From assembly GCA_963720785.1 (NCBI GenBank), contig CAVRGQ010000004.1, positions 1-64,000 of the forward strand: a DNA stretch of 64,000 bases, written 5' to 3'. Source of the stretch: CAVRGQ01 sp963720785. GTDB lineage: Bacteria > Actinomycetota > Acidimicrobiia > IMCC26256 > DASPTH01. The stretch's first letter is position 1. The number at the start of each line of letters is the position of its first letter. This document shows, in pieces, positions 23,985 through 33,173 of the stretch. The notes beneath the pieces were generated by a model. That model made no database searches, was not told the DNA's origin, and saw only the letters and a program-made list of their open reading frames with translations. A program made the position numbers and the translations under genes.

Positions 23985-26665
23985 CACAGCGGCACCCCGT
24001 CGTACTGGATGTCGGAGTCGACGCCGCTGCCCGGCTTCGCGTGGTGCCCCCAGGCGAGCGCGGGATCGGCATGCAGCACGCGGATGTCGGCGTTCTGCTT
24101 CATCACGAACCAGTCGACGCCGTGGCGGATCCCGTCGCGCTCGGCTCGGGCGAGCAGCGCGCGGGCGCCGGCGGGCGTGACCACGTACGCGAACAGACCA
24201 CCGAGGTAGTCGGACCAGTCGATCGGCCGGGCGCGCATCGGCAGCTCCGGGGTGGCCACCACCTGCGCGTCGTCACCCGCCCACGGGAGGTAGCCGAGCA
24301 GCAGCAGGTCGTACCCGTGGCCGTCGCGCACCGACTCCATGAGCTCGTCGAACCGATCGGCGAAACCCTCCACCAACTCCGCGTCGTCCTCGAACACGAG
24401 GAACTGGCCGATGTCCGCCGCGGCGGCCTCCTGCCACACCGCCAGGTGGCTCAGCGCGCAGGCCACGAACGACCGGCGGTTGCCGAAGTCGTTGCCGCGG
24501 AACCGGTGCGCGACCTCGGGCGTGGGCGTGAGGGTGGTGGCGTCGACCGCGTCGTGCCGGACGAGACGTGCGGCGAAGTCGTCACCGGCGCGGGCCCGCA
24601 CCGTGGCGACGAAGGCCTCCCACCGGTCGGCGCGCCGCTCGAGGTTGACCACCCGGACCTCGGTGGGCACCGCCGCGCCCGCGACGGGGCCCGCGACGGG
24701 CCCCGCACCCGCTCGGCCGAACTGCGGCTGCTCGTTGAGGTCGTACGCGTTGGGAACGCTGGTGTGCTGTTCGGTGGTGAGCCGACCGATGTGCACGCAG
24801 TGCACCGCGTCGAGGAACGCGCTCTGGTGGCCGCGGGCGTTCCACCGCTGCGCGTACTCCAACTCGAAGTGCTCGGCCTGCGGATCGAACCGGCCGACGT
24901 CGCGCGCGGCCTCCGTGCGCACCAGTGCCGGGCGCAGTGAGTAGTGCGGCCACCACACGTTGGCCAGGGTGCCCGGCGGGTGCTCCGCGAAGAACGCGCG
25001 GTACTCCTCGCTGTCGATCGCCGCGTGGCCGTGGAGTCGGTAGCGGAGCCCGTCGGCGGTGGCCCGCACGAACCCGCCGACGATGCCCGCGTCGGCGAGC
25101 GTCTCCGCGTAGTTGCGGTTCACCAGCACCTGACCGATCGTCGGATCGGCAGCGAGCACGGCGAGCAACTTGGTGACGTAGTGATCGGGCACCGCGAACT
25201 GCCAGTCGTCCTCGAGGTGGAACCAGTAAGGCGTGTCGACGAGGTCGAGGATGCGGTTCATCCCCTGCGCGTGGCCTCGCTCGTCGCCGTCGCGCCACAC
25301 GAACTCGAAGAAGGGGTAGCGCGCCTGCATGCGGGCGCGGTCGACCTCGCTCGACGAGTCGTCGACGCAGATCCAGCGCGTGATCCGGTCGCGATCGAGG
25401 CAGCAGTTCAGGAACGAATCGATCGTGCGCTCGAAGAGCTCCCGCCGGCGACACGTGGTGACGGTGAGGGTGACACCGGGCTCGGCGTCGGGTCGAGCCC
25501 CGCTCGCCCCGATCCCGGCCACGACCGCCTCGGGGTAGTCGGCGAAGGAATCGGCGAGCTGCGCCACCGCGAAGTCGCGGTTGGTGACCACCCGCTCGCG
25601 CTCCGACTCCGGCAGCGCCACGCCCGACAACAACTCGGTGCACGCGTCGAGCGACTCCCGCATCTTCCCCGCGTGGTACGCCGAGATCGCGAGCTCGTCG
25701 CGCGCGCGCCACTCGTGCACGTCGCGCGCGACGAACAGCAGGTCGTCGTCGGGGAAGGGGATCGCCGCCGCGCGCGACGCGAAGAGGTGCGCGAGCGTGA
25801 ACTGGTCGGCGAGGCGGTAGTGACGCGCGACCTCGTAGAGCGCCTCGGCGCGCGTCGGTCGCGCGTTCCACGCGGCGAGGTAGGCGTCGAGCACTTCGGG
25901 CCACGGGTCACCGCGTCGGGCGCGCGCCCGGCCCTGCTGCAGCAGCGCAAACGCCAGCTCCTCGTTCCAGCCACCCAGTGCGGCGCGGCGCCCGTACCAC
26001 TCGATCGCACCGTCGACGTCGCCCGCGTCGAGCAGGCTCTGCGCCAGATAGAACGCGGTGCGCGCGTCCGTGGGATCGCGCTCGGCCTCGGCGCGCAGCA
26101 GCCGAGCGTCACGCTCGTAGGTGTCGGCGCGCCCACCGCGCGCGCCGAGCCGGCGCGACTCCACGTGATAGCGGCCCTCGAGCCGTCGTTGCGTGGCGCT
26201 CGGGTCGTCGCACACCGCGTACTCGTGCACCACGCCCTCGTAGCGCCACGGCTTCGCGGTGCAGAAGAGCTGCGCGCGCCAGTACGTGAAGTCGGTGCCG
26301 TACCGCAGCAGGTACGAGTCGGCCGGTGCGTCGGCCAGGGCCTGCTTGTCGAACGCACCCACGAACCGGTCGTCGGCATCGAGCACCCACGCGTAGTCGG
26401 CCCGGCCCGCACACAGGGCCAACGCCTCGCTGCGGTTGTGGCCGAAGTTCTGCCACGGCCGTTGCACCACCTCACCGGGGATGCCGCGGGCGGCAAAGAA
26501 CGCTTCGACCACGCCGATGGTGTCGTCGGTCGATCCGGTGTCGACGATGACCCAACGGTCGATGTACGGGGCGACGGACCTCAACGACTCGGCGATCACG
26601 TGCGCCTCGTCGCGCACGATCATGCTGAGGCAGATCGAGGGCGCGGCAGCGGCGGAGTCCGGCAT
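23981..26665 (-). CDS. giant glycosyltransferase, GT2-TPR-GT2-GT25
   Basis: 894 residues, intact. Residues 10-110: GT2 with SMIVRDEAHVIAESLRS and DADD as metal motif. Residues about 180-350: TPR-like helical repeats. About 395-640: second GT2-like unit (LTVTTCRRRELFERTIDSF, ICVDDSSSE, HLEDDWQF). About 670-894: GT25 (EVRVVNLERRADRWEAF, ACALSHLAVWQ, FLVFEDDAEL). GT25 contains LPS galactosyltransferases and procollagen hydroxylysine galactosyltransferases. The gene is divergent from a collagen-like protein 80 bases away, so it probably decorates that scaffold. Start at ATG 26665. Confidence 0.85.
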   Translation of the reverse strand: MPDSAAAAPSICLSMIVRDEAHVIAESLRSVAPYIDRWVIVDTGSTDDTIGVVEAFFAARGIPGEVVQRPWQNFGHNRSEALALCAGRADYAWVLDADDRFVGAFDKQALADAPADSYLLRYGTDFTYWRAQLFCTAKPWRYEGVVHEYAVCDDPSATQRRLEGRYHVESRRLGARGGRADTYERDARLLRAEAERDPTDARTAFYLAQSLLDAGDVDGAIEWYGRRAALGGWNEELAFALLQQGRARARRGDPWPEVLDAYLAAWNARPTRAEALYEVARHYRLADQFTLAHLFASRAAAIPFPDDDLLFVARDVHEWRARDELAISAYHAGKMRESLDACTELLSGVALPESERERVVTNRDFAVAQLADSFADYPEAVVAGIGASGARPDAEPGVTLTVTTCRRRELFERTIDSFLNCCLDRDRITRWICVDDSSSEVDRARMQARYPFFEFVWRDGDERGHAQGMNRILDLVDTPYWFHLEDDWQFAVPDHYVTKLLAVLAADPTIGQVLVNRNYAETLADAGIVGGFVRATADGLRYRLHGHAAIDSEEYRAFFAEHPPGTLANVWWPHYSLRPALVRTEAARDVGRFDPQAEHFELEYAQRWNARGHQSAFLDAVHCVHIGRLTTEQHTSVPNAYDLNEQPQFGRAGAGPVAGPVAGAAVPTEVRVVNLERRADRWEAFVATVRARAGDDFAARLVRHDAVDATTLTPTPEVAHRFRGNDFGNRRSFVACALSHLAVWQEAAAADIGQFLVFEDDAELVEGFADRFDELMESVRDGHGYDLLLLGYLPWAGDDAQVVATPELPMRARPIDWSDYLGGLFAYVVTPAGARALLARAERDGIRHGVDWFVMKQNADIRVLHADPALAWGHHAKPGSGVDSDIQYDGVPLW

Positions 26666-26744
26666 CTCGTCAAAATTCAGTGAGTACGATCGCCCGTCAC
26701 TCGCGAAGCGGTTGATCGGTGCCGATTGATCGATGGAGGCCTCA

Positions 26745-28347
26745 GTGCACGACGAAGCAATCGACTCCGCGGGTGCGGCCCGTTCGCCTCGCGAGATCTC
26801 GCGCCGTCAGATGCTCGCCGGCCTCGTCGGTGCCGGGTCCCTGATCGCCGTCGCGAAGGTGTTCCCCGACGGCAGCTTCCTGCCGTTGCCCGCGGGCGCC
26901 GTGTCCTCGAGCACGGGGAGCTACACCGCTTCGTTCGACTTCGTCACCGGCGTCGCGACCGTGAACGGCCTCACGTCGTTGCCGGCGGGCGTGAGCGTGA
27001 CCGTGACCGTCGACGCCATCCTCAACGGTGCGCCGATGCCGCCCGGTGGCGCCGCGGCCTCCCGCACCGTGGTGGTGAAGACCGCGGCCGACGGCAGCTT
27101 CAGCGCCGCGCCCAGCTTCGGTGGCGCCACCAACGGCAACGCCAACCAGTTCCGCCTCACCATCGCGACCGGCAGCTTCCTCGGCAACGACTGCCTCGTC
27201 GGCGGCCTCCTCACCCCCGACCCGCCGGTGGGCCCCGAGGGACCGGCCGGACCGTCGGGCGCGCCGGGCGCGACCGGTGACCCCGGTCCCACGGGCGCCA
27301 CCGGCGCCACCGGATCCCAGGGTCCCACGGGTGCGCAGGGCGACACGGGTGCCACCGGACCCGCCGGCCAGCCCGGTCCCACGGGCGCCACCGGCCCCGA
27401 CGGCGACACCGGGGCCACCGGGCCACAGGGATCGACCGGCATCGTCGGCCCGACCGGCGCCACCGGCGCGACCGGCGACACGGGACCCACGGGCGCCCTC
27501 GGCGCCGTCGGCCTGGCCTCGGTCGTGGAAGCCGCGGTCTACGTCCCCGGCGCAGCACCCGGGCCGACCGGCCCCACGGGTCCGACGGGCCCCAACGGAC
27601 TGCAGGGCGACAGCCCGGTCGGCGCCACCGGGCCCGCCGGGGCCACCGGGCAACCCGGCAGCACCGGCACCGTGGGCCCCACCGGCCCGAGCGGCGTCAC
27701 CGGCTCCCCGGGCGGCACCGGCGCGCAAGGGGGCGTCGGCGCCACGGGCGCCACCGGCCCGCAGGGCGACATGGCCGCGGCCGGTCCGCTCGGTGCCACC
27801 GGCGCACAAGGCGCGACCGGCCCCACCGGATCAGCCGGACTCGTCCTCGCCAGCGTGCCGAGCGGTGCGGTCACCTTCTCCGGTTCGCTCGGGCTCCTGC
27901 CGCCGGGTCCGGCCGGGCCCACCGGCCCCACCGGAGGCCCCGGCGCACCCGGGAGCACTGGCGCGACCGGGCCGACGGGAGTCGCGGGCGGGACCGGCAG
28001 CCCGGGCGCGACCGGCGACGACCGGACCGACCGGCCCCAGTGGCTCGATCGGGAACACCGGTGCGACCGGACCGACGGGCGACACCGGCCCCATCGGACC
28101 AACCGGTCCCGTCGGCGCGACCGGCAGCACCGGAGCCACCGGCCCCACCGGGGCGATCGGCGACACCGGCGCCACCGGCGCGGCGGGCCTCCTGCCCTTC
28201 TCGGCGGCGAGCGAAGAAGTCGCGGCTGTCGCCGACGTGGAGTTCCCGGCCACGTTCGAGGGCACCCTCGCGCCGGGCGACTCGTGCCCGGCGCCCGAGG
28301 TGGCGCCCGCCGACGCCAACCTGCTGCCGCCGAAGTTCACCGGCTGA
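26745..28347 (+). CDS. Tat-exported collagen-like protein (frameshifted)
   Basis: About 534 residues. The start is GTG 26745, six bases after GGAGG; an upstream ATG (26733) overlaps that site and is less likely. A Tat signal, SRRQMLAGLVGAGSLIAVA, lies at about 18-36. A beta-rich domain follows (about 45-160), then three Gly-X-Y blocks rich in Gly-Ala-Thr and Gly-Pro-Thr, separated by two hydrophobic interruptions, and a C-terminal domain with DSCPAPEV, ending in KFTG. The frame breaks near 28018 inside block three. The Thr in Y positions could carry sugars, as in Bacillus BclA. The divergent GT25 gene supports this. Confidence 0.85.
27231..28188 (+). repeat. Gly-X-Y (collagen) coding repeat, three blocks
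   Basis: Nine-base-periodic DNA encoding Gly-X-Y triplets: block 1 about 27231-27510, block 2 about 27560-27839, block 3 about 27904-28188. The interruptions both start with Gly-Leu, run through Ala/Val/Ser-rich sequence and end in Pro-Gly. The codons vary, so the repeat is old or under selection rather than a recent expansion. Confidence 0.85.
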
Positions 28348-28355
28348 CCGGCACC

Positions 28356-28381
28356 GCGCCCGGCGCGCGGCGCGCGGGCGC
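28356..28381 (+). terminator. GC-rich hairpin after the collagen-like gene
   Basis: GCGCCCG at 28356-28362 pairs with CGGGCGC at 28375-28381 around a 12-base GC loop, nine bases after the stop codon. There is no U-tract, so termination is plausible but unproven. Confidence 0.35.
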
Positions 28382-28450
28382 GACGACCCCGCTATCGTCG
28401 CCGCAATCCTCCCGCGCCGGCAGCTCGTTCCATCATCAGGAGGTGGGTCC

Positions 28451-29392
28451 ATGAGCACGAACCCTTCCGCGTCCGAGGCCGCGGCCGGCGGCCCGCCCCA
28501 GGGGCCGCCGCCGTGGATCGACCCGACACTGCAGCAGCGGGTCACGTGGCGCGACGGTGACATCGTCGTCTCCGTGCCGCCGAAGAGCGGCACCACCTGG
28601 ACGATGAACATCGTCCACCAACTCCGCTCGGGCGGCGACGCGTCGTTCTTCGACGTATACGAAGAGGTGCCGTGGCTGGAGCTCGTCCCGCGGCCCGACA
28701 GCGATCGCGACGCCATCGTCGCAACCTTCGACAACATGGCGCACGACCGCCGACGCGCGTTCAAGACCCACGCCGCGCCGCCCGACCTCCCGTACGTGGA
28801 GCCCGGCGCGGGACCCGACGTGCGCTACGTGGTGGTCGTGCGCAACCCCGACGAGGCCGTGGCTTCGTTCCGGCCGTTCATCGCCGCGCACTCCGACGAG
28901 TTCTTCGACCTCTGGGGTGTCGACCCGGCCGCCATCGTCGGGCCCGACTTCCCGTCGTTCTTCGCCGGCATGGGCAGCCATGCGCTCACCCCGATGATCT
29001 TCGGCTTCGTGGCCGGGTGGTGGCCGCTGCGTCACCAGCCCAACGTGCTGTTCGTGCACTACGCCGACATGGTCGCCGAGCCCGAGCGGGCGATCCGGAA
29101 CGTCGCGGACTTCCTCGACTTCGAGGTGACGGCCGACAGCTGGCCGGCGATCCTCGACTACACGTCGTTCGCGTGGATGAAGGAGCACGAGGACAAGTTC
29201 GAGTTGCGCAGCGTGTCCGACGTCCCGCCCATCGCCCCCGGCGGCATGATGCGCAAGGGGCGCGTCGGCACGAGCGACGAGGACGGCATCACGCCCGAGA
29301 TCTCCTCCACGATCGCGTCGATCGGCGGGACGATCCTCACCGATCCTCAGGCCTTCACCTGGACGTACCAGGGAGGTCCGCTCCCGGCGTGA
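28451..29392 (+). CDS. PAPS-dependent sulfotransferase
   Basis: 313 residues. SVPPKSGTTWTMNIVHQ near residue 45 is the 5'-phosphosulfate loop and RYVVVVRNPDEAVASF near 125 the 3'-phosphate site of cytosolic-type sulfotransferases. The C-terminal RKGRVG also fits. It transfers sulfate from PAPS to a hydroxyl of a sugar, lipid or small molecule. A strong site (AGGAGGTGG) precedes ATG 28451. Co-oriented with the collagen-like gene and about 100 bases downstream, it may sulfate the glycan; that is inference. Confidence 0.8.
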   Translation: MSTNPSASEAAAGGPPQGPPPWIDPTLQQRVTWRDGDIVVSVPPKSGTTWTMNIVHQLRSGGDASFFDVYEEVPWLELVPRPDSDRDAIVATFDNMAHDRRRAFKTHAAPPDLPYVEPGAGPDVRYVVVVRNPDEAVASFRPFIAAHSDEFFDLWGVDPAAIVGPDFPSFFAGMGSHALTPMIFGFVAGWWPLRHQPNVLFVHYADMVAEPERAIRNVADFLDFEVTADSWPAILDYTSFAWMKEHEDKFELRSVSDVPPIAPGGMMRKGRVGTSDEDGITPEISSTIASIGGTILTDPQAFTWTYQGGPLPA

Positions 29393-29412
29393 GCGTCGCG
29401 AGGTCGAGGCCG

Positions 29413-30123
29413 TCAGTCGCGCGCGAGGCGACGGCGCGCCGACCGCACGGCGCGCCGTACGATCGTCGGCGGCTTCTGTTGCGGTGTCCACCCGACCGTA
29501 TTGCGCGTGCTGTGGCGCAGGTCGAGGTTGCGTGACACCGCGGTGATGATCTCGTAGTGCCCCTCTGCGACGTCGGCCTCGAGGCAGGCCCGCACGAGAG
29601 CCGCGCAGTCGTCGAAGCCGAGCCACACCGACTGCTCCGATGCCGGGTGATTGCGATGCGGCGCCATGAGCACACCACCGAAGCGGACGCAGAAGACGCG
29701 GAGCCCGTGATGGACCGCGTAGTGGCGACCGAGCGCCTCGAGGAACACCTTGCTCGCGCCGTAGGGGCTGTCGGGCGTCGGCAGCGCGAAGGGATCGAGC
29801 AGACGTGACGGGTCGGCGTCGTGATACGCGTCGGCATGTACGGAACTCGCCATCACGACCCGGGGTACCCCCGCCGCGCGGGCGGCACGGTACACGTTGT
29901 CGGTCATCAGCACATTGTCGGGCTCGACCGCGCGGTTCAGGTGGTTCTCGGTGACGTCCCACGCGAGATGCACGATCGCGTCGTGACCGTGCGCGGCCGC
30001 GAGCAACTGCTCGCAGTCGCGCGCGTCACACACCGGGAGGTCGAGCGAGGTGAGCGCGAACGGCAACCGGTCGCGCAGGACGCTCCCGATGGTCCCCCCA
30101 CCGCCCGTGAGGAGCACTCTCAT
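29413..30123 (-). CDS. extended SDR, NAD(P)-dependent epimerase/dehydratase
   Basis: 236 residues. LLTGGGGTIGSVL is the nucleotide-binding Gly motif and YGASKVFLEALGRHYAV the Tyr-x3-Lys catalytic pair. ASSVHADAY supplies the Ser. The length is short for a full extended SDR (about 300), so the substrate pocket may be reduced. Family relatives act on nucleotide sugars or hydroxysteroids. It lies between the sulfotransferase and a quinone oxidoreductase, on the opposite strand to the former. Confidence 0.8.
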   Translation of the reverse strand: MRVLLTGGGGTIGSVLRDRLPFALTSLDLPVCDARDCEQLLAAAHGHDAIVHLAWDVTENHLNRAVEPDNVLMTDNVYRAARAAGVPRVVMASSVHADAYHDADPSRLLDPFALPTPDSPYGASKVFLEALGRHYAVHHGLRVFCVRFGGVLMAPHRNHPASEQSVWLGFDDCAALVRACLEADVAEGHYEIITAVSRNLDLRHSTRNTVGWTPQQKPPTIVRRAVRSARRRLARD

Positions 30124-30135
30124 CTCACGATTTCA

Positions 30136-31188
30136 TCACACCTCGGCCACGACGCGCCCGACGGTGTCGCGCGCGGCGAGGTCGGTGATGCCCTGCGGGA
30201 TCTCGTCGAAGCCGATGACCTTGCCGACGACGGCCCGGACGCGCCCGGCCCGCACGAGCTCCACGATGTTGGCCTGGATCTCCGCGCCGAGCGCGGTCGC
30301 CCCGACGTTCCACCCGAGGAACTGCTTCATGAACTCCTGACGCGCGGGATCCTGGTACGACAGCATCACACTCATCAGCTTGAAGTTCCCGAGCGACAGC
30401 TGGCGCGGCACGATCCACGGTTCGTCGGCGACGACCTTGTTCGACGCGAACCCCATCAGCACGTAGCGACCGTTGTACGCGGTGGCCTTGAACCCGTCGG
30501 CCAGCACGGCCTCGCCCACGTTGTCGAACACCACGTCGACGCCCTTGCCCCCCGTGACCTCCATGCACGCGGCGAGGAAGTCGTCGGTGGTGTAGTTCAC
30601 GACGGTCTGCGCGCCGAGGTCCCTGCAGAGCTGCACCTTCTCGTCGGAGCCGCACGTCGCGATCACGTGCGCGCCCTTGTCGACCGCGAGCTGCACCGCG
30701 GCCGAGCCCGACCCGCCGGCCGCCGCGTGGATGAGGACGGTCTCGCCCGCCTGGAGCTCGGCGCGGTCGAACAGTCCGAGCCACGCGAGGTGGAACGGGA
30801 AGAACAGCGCCGCCGCGTCGGGCATCGGGATGTCGTCGGGCATCTCGAACGTGGCCGACGCGCCGCACAGCGCGTACTCCGCGTAACCGCCGATCGCCTG
30901 CACGCAGGAGCCCACCACCCGCTGGCCGAGCATCGCCTCGGCGCCGGGCCCCGCCTTGGTGACGAGGCCCATCGTCTCCATGCCCGGCGAGTACGGGAAC
31001 TCGGGGCGCACCATCATGTTGCCGCCGTTGATGCGCTCGAGGTCGTTGAGGTTGAAGGGAATGCCCTCGGCTTTCACCAGCACCTCGCCCTCCCCCGGTT
31101 CGGGGATCTCCACCTCGTCGAGTTGGAGCACTTCGAGGGGCTCGCCGTACTGGTGCACCCGCCAGGCGCGCATCGTGTTCTCGGTCAT
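30136..31188 (-). CDS. zinc-independent quinone oxidoreductase (MDR family)
   Basis: 350 residues from ATG 31188. A GroES-like N-terminus (VLVKAEGIPFNLNDLERING), a Rossmann motif (VLIHAAAGGSGSAAVQLA) and VVFDNVGEAVLADGFKA define an NADPH-dependent quinone/enone reductase of the medium-chain family. There are no catalytic zinc ligands. It starts 12 bases downstream of nothing unusual on the same strand and precedes the SDR gene by 12 bases; the two may form one operon. Confidence 0.85.
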   Translation of the reverse strand: MTENTMRAWRVHQYGEPLEVLQLDEVEIPEPGEGEVLVKAEGIPFNLNDLERINGGNMMVRPEFPYSPGMETMGLVTKAGPGAEAMLGQRVVGSCVQAIGGYAEYALCGASATFEMPDDIPMPDAAALFFPFHLAWLGLFDRAELQAGETVLIHAAAGGSGSAAVQLAVDKGAHVIATCGSDEKVQLCRDLGAQTVVNYTTDDFLAACMEVTGGKGVDVVFDNVGEAVLADGFKATAYNGRYVLMGFASNKVVADEPWIVPRQLSLGNFKLMSVMLSYQDPARQEFMKQFLGWNVGATALGAEIQANIVELVRAGRVRAVVGKVIGFDEIPQGITDLAARDTVGRVVAEV

Positions 31189-31199
31189 GGGCGCAGAAC

Positions 31200-32203
31200 T
31201 TACGGCGCTTCGCCGGCCTCTGCACGGGCGTCTGCACGGGGCTCCTCTGCACGGGCCTCGGCCGGCGGCTCCGCCCGGGGCCGGGTACCGATGATCTGGA
31301 TGGTGGCGATGAGCAGCACCGCGATCGTGATGACGTGCTCGCCCACCGGCACCTCGTTGAACACGCCGTACACCTGGATCCCGATGGCGACGACTTGCGC
31401 CACGACCGGCAGCGCGATCGCGCGCCACCCCACGAGGCGCACTGCCGGGAGTCGAGCGGGCGACGGCAGCCACGCACAGTACGCGACGAGGGAGATACCG
31501 AGCAGCCACAGCGCGTCGAAGCCCGTCTCCGAGGTGTAGCCGTGTGCCAGCGCGTCGAGCGAGTACACCGCGTCGGCGACGCTCAGCGCGGTGAAGCCGA
31601 CCGCGAGCAGGAGCCACATCCGCCCGGGGCGCCACGCGGTGAGCGCCATCGCGCCGATCACTGCTCCGAGCACCACCGCGTCGAGCAGCGGGTAGGCGAA
31701 GTCGATCGCATCCGCCAGGGTCGAGGCCCCCGACCGGTCGGCCGCTGGTTCCAGGAACACCGCAATCCACGGCGTGGCGATCAGCAGCATCACCACGACA
31801 CCGTCGATCCAGCGGTGGAACTCGAAGCGGGGCACCCGGGCCCGCACGAGGAGCCCGAGGCCGGTCAACACCAACGGGTACCAGGCCAGCCAGAAGACGT
31901 CCGACGCCGACGCGAGCGTGGCGTGGTCGCCGTTGAGGCTCCAGAGCGCGTCGCCGAGGAACCACATCACCATCGCGAGGCCGAAGCACGTCCAGATCGC
32001 GCGCCGCGCGGGTGGTCGGCCCGGAACGCCCCGACGAAGCACATCCCCGCGGCGACGAGCTCGGCGCCGTTGCTGACCCAGTTGTCGAGCAGGTCGTGGG
32101 CGCGCGTGCCGCCGAACTTGGCGATCGAGTGCACCGCGAGCACGACGACGCACACCCCGAGACCGGACCACACCACGCGGGCCCACACCGGTTGTTCCCG
32201 CAT
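31200..32203 (-). CDS. multi-pass membrane protein, MASE-like (frameshifted)
   Basis: About 334 residues from ATG 32203 with a frame break near 32015. Eight or nine hydrophobic segments are visible, among them VVWSGLGVCVVVLAVHSIA, WIDGVVVMLLIATPWIAVFL and ALPVVAQVVAIGIQVYGV. The arrangement recalls the membrane sensor parts of actinobacterial GGDEF/EAL proteins, but no GGDEF or EAL domain follows; the protein ends in an acidic Ala/Glu-rich tail. It could be a stand-alone sensor or a truncated one. Confidence 0.55.
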
Positions 32204-32261
32204 TCCCCGAGTCTTGCAGCCGCGACCGCGCCGGCGCGCGGAGGGCGTACGGTTGGCGCGC

Positions 32262-33173
32262 GTGAGGCAAGTCGCCGCCCTCGCCGTAGCCCTCGCCGCG
32301 ATGCTGGCCGCCTGTGGCGGTTCCGGCTCGGGGTCCTCCGACGCCGCGACGCAGCTCACGATCACCGCCCGCACCGGCAGCGAATCGGTGCTGGTGCCGT
32401 CGGACGCGACCCTCGAGTGCGACGGCGCGGCGACCGCGACCGGGTACCTCGCCAAGGCCGCCGAACCCGCGTGCGCCGCAGTACGCGACGGCGTCGTGGC
32501 CACGGTGAAGCAGGCGCAGAAGACGGGGCAGCTGTGCTCCCAGATCTACGGAGGACCGCAGACCGCGCACATCACCGGGACCGCGAACGGCAAGTCGGTG
32601 AACCTACGCATCGGCCGCACTGACGGCTGCGGCGTCGCCGACTGGCAGACGCTGGAGCCGCTGCTCGGCGCACCCGACCGCACCGGTGACATGCCGCGCG
32701 CCACCCGCGCGGCGGCCGGCAGCGCGTCGACCACCACCGCGGCGCCGGGGCCGACCACGTACACGGTGCAACGCGGTGACACGCTCACGTCGATCGCGCA
32801 ACAGTTCGGCGTGCGGGTCACCGACGTGCGCGCCGCGAACCCACAGCTCGCGGATCCCGACAACCTCGTCGAGGGCGACGTGGTGACGATCCCGCTCTCG
32901 TCGAAGCCGGTGCTCACGGTCACGCCCGCGGCCGACGACCCGTTCCAACTCCAGTTCCAGGTCACCGGCGTGCAACCCGGCGAGCAGGTGGTGTTCGTCG
33001 TCGGCACGCCAGGCGGCACCTTCACCGGCCCGCCACACATCGCGGACGCCACGGGCGTCGTGAGCGCGGCCTACGACGCGGGCGGCCTCGCGGGTGACTA
33101 CCTGGTGCTCGCGAAGGGCAACCAGGGTTCAGTGGCCCGCGCCGACTTCCACATCAACGCGCCGGCGAGCTGA
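32262..33173 (+). CDS. LysM-domain lipoprotein
   Basis: 303 residues from GTG 32262. Lipobox LAAMLAACGG gives a lipid-anchored Cys near residue 16. Two or three more Cys lie in the first domain (LECDGAAT, PACAAVRDG). A LysM motif at about 162-208 (TYTVQRGDTLTSIAQQFG, DNLVEGDVVTIP) binds peptidoglycan, followed by an immunoglobulin-like C-terminal domain. A TACGGT box eight bases before the GTG suggests a leaderless message. Probably a cell-wall-bound envelope protein. Confidence 0.8.
   Translation: MRQVAALAVALAAMLAACGGSGSGSSDAATQLTITARTGSESVLVPSDATLECDGAATATGYLAKAAEPACAAVRDGVVATVKQAQKTGQLCSQIYGGPQTAHITGTANGKSVNLRIGRTDGCGVADWQTLEPLLGAPDRTGDMPRATRAAAGSASTTTAAPGPTTYTVQRGDTLTSIAQQFGVRVTDVRAANPQLADPDNLVEGDVVTIPLSSKPVLTVTPAADDPFQLQFQVTGVQPGEQVVFVVGTPGGTFTGPPHIADATGVVSAAYDAGGLAGDYLVLAKGNQGSVARADFHINAPAS

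Noticed and set aside
26742..27809. Minus-strand open frame opposite the collagen-like gene
   Set aside because: Its composition is the mirror of the Gly-X-Y repeat, and the plus strand has a Tat signal and ribosome-binding site.
27231..28188. Regular repeats that might look like a CRISPR or minisatellite array
   Set aside because: The nine-base period encodes Gly-X-Y triplets with varied codons and no constant repeat-spacer pattern.
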